A stretch of 64,000 nucleotides of DNA from RYN-230 sp963813975 (GTDB lineage Bacteria; Actinomycetota; Actinomycetes; Streptosporangiales; Streptosporangiaceae): assembly GCA_963813975.1 (NCBI GenBank), contig CAWFAP010000001.1:558001-622000 (forward strand), written 5' to 3'. This document shows positions 59,876 through 64,000 of the stretch, piece after piece. The stretch's first letter is position 1; each line of letters begins with the position of its first letter. Both the position numbers and the translations under genes were made by a program. A model generated the notes under the pieces. The model was not told where the DNA came from. It did no database searches and saw only the letters and a program-made list of their open reading frames with translations.

Positions 59876-59898
59876 CGCCCCCGCGGCGGGGGCGTTTT
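59876..59898 (+). terminator. Intrinsic terminator-like hairpin in the ORF leader
   Basis: CGCCCCCG-CGG-CGGGGGCG followed directly by TTTT: an 8-bp perfect GC stem plus a short U-tract on the plus strand. It lies 4 bp after palindrome site 1 and 56 bp before the small ORF, so it could attenuate or insulate transcription of the ORF. Site 2 has the same C-run and TTTT but lacks the second arm. Confidence 0.5.
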
Positions 59899-59954
59899 GA
59901 TCGAGGGACACCGGCTTATTTGCGCATGCCCGCTGAAGAATCCGGAGTCGCCTC

Positions 59955-60203
59955 ATGGACCGACCAGGCACGCCCCCCGGTGAGACGTTCAACCCCTGGA
60001 CCGTCGTCAACCTGGTCTTTCATCACCTGGCTGACCAGGGATTGCATCCGGTCCTGGGTGAATCGGGCGATCCCGGCCCCCCCGCCGCGGAGCTGCTCCG
60101 GGCGCTCGGGATCGAGCCGGCCGCCGAGGGGAACCACCGGAACTCCCAGGAGGTCCAGGACCAGCTCGCCGAGCTCCGGAACATCTTCTTCGGTGAGCGC
60201 TGA
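59955..60203 (+). CDS. Small protein of unknown function in the monooxygenase control region
   Basis: An 82-residue ORF with GGAG at good spacing before ATG 59955. It starts with a short polar stretch, then FNPWTVVNLVFHHLADQGLHPVLGE, a probable amphipathic helix. A Gly/Pro-rich turn (SGDPGPPAAELLRALGIEP) and a C-terminal helix (SQEVQDQLAELRNIFFGE) follow. There is no signal peptide, metal motif or HTH, and no family is recognised with confidence. It lies between the two palindromic activator sites and upstream of the hydroxylase gene, so it is probably co-regulated. A helper or regulatory role for the monooxygenase or its activator is possible but unproven. Confidence 0.7.
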   Translation: MDRPGTPPGETFNPWTVVNLVFHHLADQGLHPVLGESGDPGPPAAELLRALGIEPAAEGNHRNSQEVQDQLAELRNIFFGER

Positions 60204-60257
60204 ATTCGTGAGCTCTGAACGCTCGCCGCGCAGGTCACGGGCGGATCAGACGGGCCT

Positions 60258-60272
60258 GTCTCATGTTGAGAG
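60258..60272. promoter_or_regulatory. GTCTCA-N3-TGAGA palindrome (activator site 2)
   Basis: GTCTCATGTTGAGAG matches site 1 at 13 of 15 positions, within a 17-bp stretch (CCTGTCTCA-x-GTTGAGA) that differs at only one base. It lies 97 bp before the hydroxylase start and is followed by a C-run, TTTT and TTATT, as at site 1. It is the candidate activator site of the mim/prm operon. Confidence 0.65.
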
Positions 60273-60368
60273 CCCGGCCCCCGCTTTTACAGGTTGTTAT
60301 TCGGCACATAGGGACTTCCGGCGGCCAACCAAGCCGGCTGCCGAGCCACGATGGGGAAAGGGGTGACC

Positions 60369-62021
60369 ATGAGTCGCCAGAGTGTGGCCAAGGCCCACCA
60401 GAAGATCCAGGAACTGTCCTGGGAACCCATGTATCACGAGCCGGTGTCGCAGTACGGGACGGACTACTCGTTCCGTAAGGCATCCAAGAAGGATCCGCTG
60501 AAGCAGGTCCTGCGCTCCTACTTCCCGATGCAGGAAGAGAAGGACCACCGCGTCTACGGTGCCCAGGACGGCGCCATCCGCGGCAACATGTTCCGCCAGG
60601 TGCAGGAGCGCTGGCTGGAGTGGCAGAAGCTGTTCCTGTCCATCATCCCGCTCCCGGAGATCTCGGCCGCGCGGGCCATGCCGCTGCTGTTCCGCACCGT
60701 GCCCAACCCGGAACTGCACAACGGCCAGGCGATCCAGATGATCGACGAGGTGCGGCACTCGACGATCCAGCAGAACCTGAAGCGCCTGTACATGAACAAC
60801 TACATCGACCCGGCCGGCTTCAACAACAGCCTCCGGAACTTCCAGAACGACTACTGCGGGACGATCGGCCGGCAGTTCGCCGAAGGGTTCATCACCGGTG
60901 ACGCGATCACCGCGGCGAGCATCTACCTGACGATCGTGGCCGAGACGGCGTTCACCAACACGCTGTTCGTGGCCATGCCCGCGGAAGCCGCCGCCAACGG
61001 TGACTACCTGCTGCCGACCGTGTTCCACTCGGTCCAGTCGGACGAGTCGCGGCACATCAGCAACGGGTACGCCACGCTGCTGATGGCCCTGGCCGACGAG
61101 GAGAACCACCAGCTGCTCGAGCGCGACCTGCGCTACGCGTGGTGGAACAACCACCGCGTGGTGGATGCCGCCATCGGCACGTTCATCGAGTACGGCACCA
61201 AGGACCGGCGCAAGGACCGTGAGTCCTACGCCGAGATGTGGCGCCGGTGGATCTACGACGACTACTACCGCAGCTACCTGGTGCCGCTCGAGAAGTACGG
61301 GCTGGTCATCCCGCACGACCTCATCGAAGAGGCGTGGAACCAGATCTGGAACAAGGGCTACGTGCACGAAGTAGCCCAGTTCTTCGCCACCGGCTGGCTG
61401 GCGAACTACTGGCGGATCGACCCGATGACCGACACGGACTTCGAGTGGTTCGAGTACAAGTACCCGGGCTGGTACGACAAGTACGGCAAGTGGTGGGAGA
61501 ACTACAACCGGCTGTCGCGGCCGAACGGGCACCACCCGATCGTGGCCGAGAGCGTCAACTACGTGTACCCGCATCGCTGCTGGACCTGCATGGTTCCCTG
61601 CCTGGTCCGCGAGGACATGGTCATCGACGAGGTCAACGGCCAGGTCCGCACGTACTGCCACGAGGAATGCCGGTGGACGGACGTGGAAGCGTTCCGGCCC
61701 ACCTACCAGGGCCGTTCCACCCCGAACATGGGCCAGCTCATCGGCAAGCGCGAATGGGAGACCCTGTACCACGGCTGGAACTGGGCCGACGTGGTGTCCG
61801 ACATGGGTTACGTCCGGGACGACGGCAAGACGCTGGTCGCCCAGCCGCACCTGGACCTGGACCCGAGCAAGATGTGGACGCTGGACCACCTGCGCCGGAT
61901 GGGGCCGGTGCTGAGCCCGAACGTCCTGCTCAACGAGATGACGCCGGACGAGCGGGCGGCCTTCAAGGCCGACTACAACAAGCAGGGCCCGGCGGGCCGT
62001 CCCGCGCCAGCGGACGCCTGA
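60369..62021 (+). CDS. mimA: Soluble diiron monooxygenase, hydroxylase alpha subunit (MimA/PrmA, group 5)
   Basis: The catalytic large subunit of a propane/acetone/phenol-type monooxygenase, 550 residues. All six diiron ligands of the family are visible with the sMMO spacing: E97, E127 and H130 (DEVRH), E192, E226 and H229 (DESRH), a constant offset of 17 from sMMO numbering. MSRQSVAKAHQKIQEL at the start and YPHRCWTCMVPCLVRED near the end match the MimA/PrmA branch as I know it. ATG 60369 follows AAAGGGG; an upstream ATG at 60351 is less likely. The gene order alpha-reductase-beta is that of group 5 enzymes. The substrate (propane, acetone, phenol or other) cannot be decided by eye. Confidence 0.95.
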   Translation: MSRQSVAKAHQKIQELSWEPMYHEPVSQYGTDYSFRKASKKDPLKQVLRSYFPMQEEKDHRVYGAQDGAIRGNMFRQVQERWLEWQKLFLSIIPLPEISAARAMPLLFRTVPNPELHNGQAIQMIDEVRHSTIQQNLKRLYMNNYIDPAGFNNSLRNFQNDYCGTIGRQFAEGFITGDAITAASIYLTIVAETAFTNTLFVAMPAEAAANGDYLLPTVFHSVQSDESRHISNGYATLLMALADEENHQLLERDLRYAWWNNHRVVDAAIGTFIEYGTKDRRKDRESYAEMWRRWIYDDYYRSYLVPLEKYGLVIPHDLIEEAWNQIWNKGYVHEVAQFFATGWLANYWRIDPMTDTDFEWFEYKYPGWYDKYGKWWENYNRLSRPNGHHPIVAESVNYVYPHRCWTCMVPCLVREDMVIDEVNGQVRTYCHEECRWTDVEAFRPTYQGRSTPNMGQLIGKREWETLYHGWNWADVVSDMGYVRDDGKTLVAQPHLDLDPSKMWTLDHLRRMGPVLSPNVLLNEMTPDERAAFKADYNKQGPAGRPAPADA

Positions 62022-62038
62022 CCGACCCTAACTAGACC

Positions 62039-62077
62039 GGGAGGTGGGCCGCAGGCCAGGCCCTGCGGCCCCCTCCC
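62039..62077 (+). promoter_or_regulatory. Strong intercistronic hairpin between mimA and mimB
   Basis: GGGAGG-T-GGGCCGCAGG pairs with CCTGCGGCCC-CCTCCC: a 16-bp stem with one bulged T and a 6-nt loop, inside the 98-bp gap 17 bp after the mimA stop. There is no U-tract. It probably stabilises the upstream mRNA or partly terminates, so that more hydroxylase than reductase is made. Confidence 0.65.
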
Positions 62078-62119
62078 AACCACTTCTCCGAGGCGATTCC
62101 CACCATCCGCGAGGGGGCC

Positions 62120-63163
62120 ATGGCCGACAAGCATGTCGTGCGGTTCGAGCCGGTCGGCATCGAGATCGAGGTCAGCGAGGACCAGAACATCCTCCGCGCC
62201 GCGGCCGAGCAGGGAATCATGCTCATGCACGGCTGCAAGGAGGGGCAGTGCTCCTCCTGCAAGTCGTTCGTGCTCGAGGGCGAAGACATCGAGCACGACC
62301 GGTACTCCACGTTCGCGCTCCCCGACTACGAGCTCGAAGAAGGCTACACGCTGCTGTGCCGGGCGCATGCCTACGAGGACGTCACGATCGAGCTGCTCAA
62401 CTACGACGAGGAGATGATCCGCTCCGGCCTGCCCATTCAGCAGGGTGTGGCGGAGGTGGTGTCCAAGGACGCGGTCACCCACGATATGCGCCACCTGATC
62501 CTGCGGCTGACCGAGCCGGAGGAGATCAAGTTCTTTCCCGGCCAGTACATGGACATAGCTATTCCCGGGACGGAGGCCAGCCGGTCGTTCTCGATGGCGA
62601 ACACCTCCAGCCGCGAGAGCGGGCTGCTGGAGTTCATCATCAAGGTCTACCCGGACGGGTTGTTCTCCACGTTCCTGGCCGAGAAGCTGGCCGAGGGTGA
62701 CCGGCTGGACCTGTCCGGCCCGTTCGGCGTCTTCACGCTCCGCGAGGGCGAGAACGATCTGGTCTTCGTGGGCGGCGGGGCGGGCATGGCGCCGATCCTG
62801 GCGCTGCTGCGGACGCTGGGGGAGCGCGGCATCCAGCGCAAGGCCACCTTCTTCTATGGCGCGCGGACCCAGCAGGACCTCTGCTTTGAGGCTGAGCTGC
62901 ACGAGCTCGAGGAGAAGTTGCCGGACTTCCGTTACATCCCGGCCCTGTCCGACGCGGACATGGACGACGAGTGGGACGGCGAGACCGGCTTTGTCACCGA
63001 CGTGGTGAAGCGCCATGCCAGTGACCTGACCGGGGCCCACGCCTACGTCTGCGGTCCGCCTCCGATGGTGGAGGCCGCCCTGCCGCTGCTGGCGCAGCTA
63101 GGCGTGGAAGAAAAGCGGATCTACTACGACAAGTTCACCACGACCGGCGAACCGGAGGACTGA
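62120..63163 (+). CDS. mimB: Monooxygenase reductase subunit (MimB/PrmB)
   Basis: Passes electrons from NAD(P)H to the diiron hydroxylase. The 347-residue protein has an N-terminal plant-type [2Fe-2S] ferredoxin domain with ligands C39, C44, C47 (GCKEGQCSSCKSF) and C80 (TLLCRAH). An FAD domain follows with RSFSMAN, then an NAD(P) domain with FVGGGAGMAPILALL and the C-terminal CGPPPMVEAA. ATG 62120 is preceded by GCGAGGGGGCC. Its order between the alpha and beta subunits is diagnostic of group 5 monooxygenases. Confidence 0.95.
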   Translation: MADKHVVRFEPVGIEIEVSEDQNILRAAAEQGIMLMHGCKEGQCSSCKSFVLEGEDIEHDRYSTFALPDYELEEGYTLLCRAHAYEDVTIELLNYDEEMIRSGLPIQQGVAEVVSKDAVTHDMRHLILRLTEPEEIKFFPGQYMDIAIPGTEASRSFSMANTSSRESGLLEFIIKVYPDGLFSTFLAEKLAEGDRLDLSGPFGVFTLREGENDLVFVGGGAGMAPILALLRTLGERGIQRKATFFYGARTQQDLCFEAELHELEEKLPDFRYIPALSDADMDDEWDGETGFVTDVVKRHASDLTGAHAYVCGPPPMVEAALPLLAQLGVEEKRIYYDKFTTTGEPED

Positions 63164-63233
63164 GACAGGCGCCCGGAGCCACGGGTGGCCCGGCAGGCAG
63201 CGAAGCCAGCGGGAACGACGAAAGAAGGACCTC

Positions 63234-64000
63234 ATGACCGACACGACGCAAGAACGCAGTGTTCCGAAGCCGGTCTTCACCGACGCGGAAGCCGGGGCCA
63301 AGGAATTCCCGGACTCGACCGCGCGCCGGTTCAACTACTACACGCCCGCGAAGCGCAAGCAGTCCCACTACGAGGACGTGACCGTCGAGGTCCAGCCCGA
63401 TCCGCGGCACTACCTCTCGCAAGGGTGGCTTTACGGTTTTTCCGACGGCCGGGGCGGGTATCCGCTGGACTGGACGAGCCTTAAGGCGTGGGGATCGGAC
63501 CGGCCCGAGCCGGAGCGCTACCCAGGCTCGGGCGGCAAGGGCTACGACTGGCCCGCGCACGGCTGGCATGAGTTCCGCGACCCCAACGAGGAGTGGGAGC
63601 TCACGTTCTACCGCTACAACTCCAACGTGGTGCGGCAGCTGAACCAGAACATCGACGCGGCCCGCCAGTCGAAGGCGTTCGATCAGTGGAACCGGAGCTG
63701 GGTGAACTTCGTCGAGCGCAACGTCGGAGCCTGGATGCACGTGGACCACGGGCTGGGGCTGTACCTCTTCGCCAACGCCAACCGCCGGGCGCCGACCAAC
63801 ATGCACAACAATGCGATCTCGGTGAACAGCATGCACCGGATCCGGTCCGCCCAGGACCTCGCGCTGTACAACCTGAGCCTGACCGAGGAGATCGAGGGCT
63901 TCGACGGCACGGCGCACATGGAGACCTGGAATAGCGACCCGGCCTGGCAGGGCGTCCGTGAGATCGCCGAGCAGATGACCGCGATCGACGACTGGTGCGA
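63234..64000 (+). CDS. mimC: Monooxygenase hydroxylase beta subunit (MimC/PrmC), 3' end cut by window
   Basis: The non-catalytic hydroxylase partner. The frame from ATG 63234 (AAGAAGGA upstream) is open to the window edge, about 255 residues of the roughly 370 expected. Landmarks include RRFNYYTPAKRKQSHYEDVTVEVQ near residue 31, YLSQGWLYGFSDGRGGYPLDWT, WELTFYRYNSNVVRQLNQNI, and VEHN-like WVNFVERNVGAWMHVDHGLGLYLF, as in PrmC/MimC. The coupling protein MimD/PrmD and often a GroEL-like chaperone normally follow, outside this window. Confidence 0.93.
   Translation, partial: MTDTTQERSVPKPVFTDAEAGAKEFPDSTARRFNYYTPAKRKQSHYEDVTVEVQPDPRHYLSQGWLYGFSDGRGGYPLDWTSLKAWGSDRPEPERYPGSGGKGYDWPAHGWHEFRDPNEEWELTFYRYNSNVVRQLNQNIDAARQSKAFDQWNRSWVNFVERNVGAWMHVDHGLGLYLFANANRRAPTNMHNNAISVNSMHRIRSAQDLALYNLSLTEEIEGFDGTAHMETWNSDPAWQGVREIAEQMTAIDDWC

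Noticed and set aside
60270..60368. Sigma-54 (-24/-12) promoter before mimA
   Set aside because: No GG-N10-GC element of the right form was seen, and the activator lacks GAFTGA.
60297..61889. Minus-strand open frame of 530 codons over the hydroxylase gene
   Set aside because: The plus strand encodes a textbook MimA/PrmA with all six diiron ligands; the opposite frame is a His/Val/Arg-rich shadow.
1..64000. tRNA, rRNA, CRISPR, transposon, integrase or prophage
   Set aside because: No cloverleaf, ribosomal, regularly spaced repeat or recombinase signatures were noticed on either strand; a dedicated scan could still find a small RNA I missed.

Overview
The window is about 64 kb of very GC-rich DNA. 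It is densely coded on both strands and has many 4-8 bp stop/start overlaps (ATGA, GTGA, TTGA). Several features point to an actinomycete, probably a filamentous one of the Streptosporangiales/Streptomycetales kind. These are an Mca-like mycothiol amidase, two F420-type LLM flavin-independent oxidoreductases, a DUF3040 protein, an XRE/DUF397/HATPase trio, a SigB/SigF-type sigma factor and the treXYZ operon. The family and genus cannot be fixed from the sequence alone. No rRNA, tRNA, CRISPR array, transposase or integrase was found.

Layout, left to right. 1-6.4 kb: a penicillin-binding protein cut by the window edge, Mca-like amidase, a ligase-less LigD (3'-phosphoesterase plus polymerase), MarR, an F420-type oxidoreductase and an EcsC-like protein. 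6.4-15.5 kb: a regulatory block with a STAS protein, GH15 glucoamylase/trehalase, two MarR regulators flanking a second F420-type oxidoreductase, a SigB-like sigma factor, and an overlapping response regulator-PP2C phosphatase / CHASE3 histidine kinase / response regulator module. 15.5-20.5 kb: membrane proteins (YbhN-like, AI-2E/PerM, DUF3040, Rieske-DUF2231). 20.6-23.7 kb: a coupled four-gene cluster of acyl-CoA dehydrogenase, PIG-L deacetylase, methyltransferase and glycosyltransferase, with short tandem duplications at both ends of the last gene. 23.7-31.5 kb: CDF transporter, SnoaL-like protein, Tex with a long Arg/Gly/Gln tail, and a large GGDEF-EAL protein. 31.6-34.8 kb: homogentisate/tyrosine catabolism (hmgA, GntR, fahA), in which hmgA carries a one-base frameshift near its 3' end. 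34.9-43.7 kb: a SulP transporter, then a divergent GntR-controlled cluster (kinase and dimethylglycine/sarcosine dehydrogenase-like oxidase on one side; APC permease, GntR and metallophosphoesterase on the other) with two GTCTAGAC palindromes between the arms. 43.7-45.9 kb: HATPase / DUF397 / XRE trio. 46.2-52.6 kb: glgX(treX)-treY-treZ for trehalose synthesis from glycogen. 52.6-57.7 kb: dienelactone hydrolase, then XRE-cupin regulator / NCS1 permease / ureohydrolase, then an EamA exporter. 57.9-64 kb: a group-5 soluble diiron monooxygenase locus of the mim/prm type (propane/acetone/phenol hydroxylation), with a divergent GAF-AAA-Fis activator, the hydroxylase alpha subunit, the reductase and the start of the beta subunit.

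The most interesting parts are four. The first is the mim/prm control region, where two near-identical GTCTCA/TGAGAC palindromes sit in related promoter contexts flanking an unrecognised 82-residue ORF. The second is the acyl-CoA dehydrogenase/PIG-L/methyltransferase/glycosyltransferase cluster, whose product I cannot name. The third is the GTCTAGAC-flanked amine-type catabolic cluster. The fourth is a GAAACACTTGC motif shared by two MarR-associated regions. All functional statements rest on reading the sequence and on family knowledge; no database search was run.
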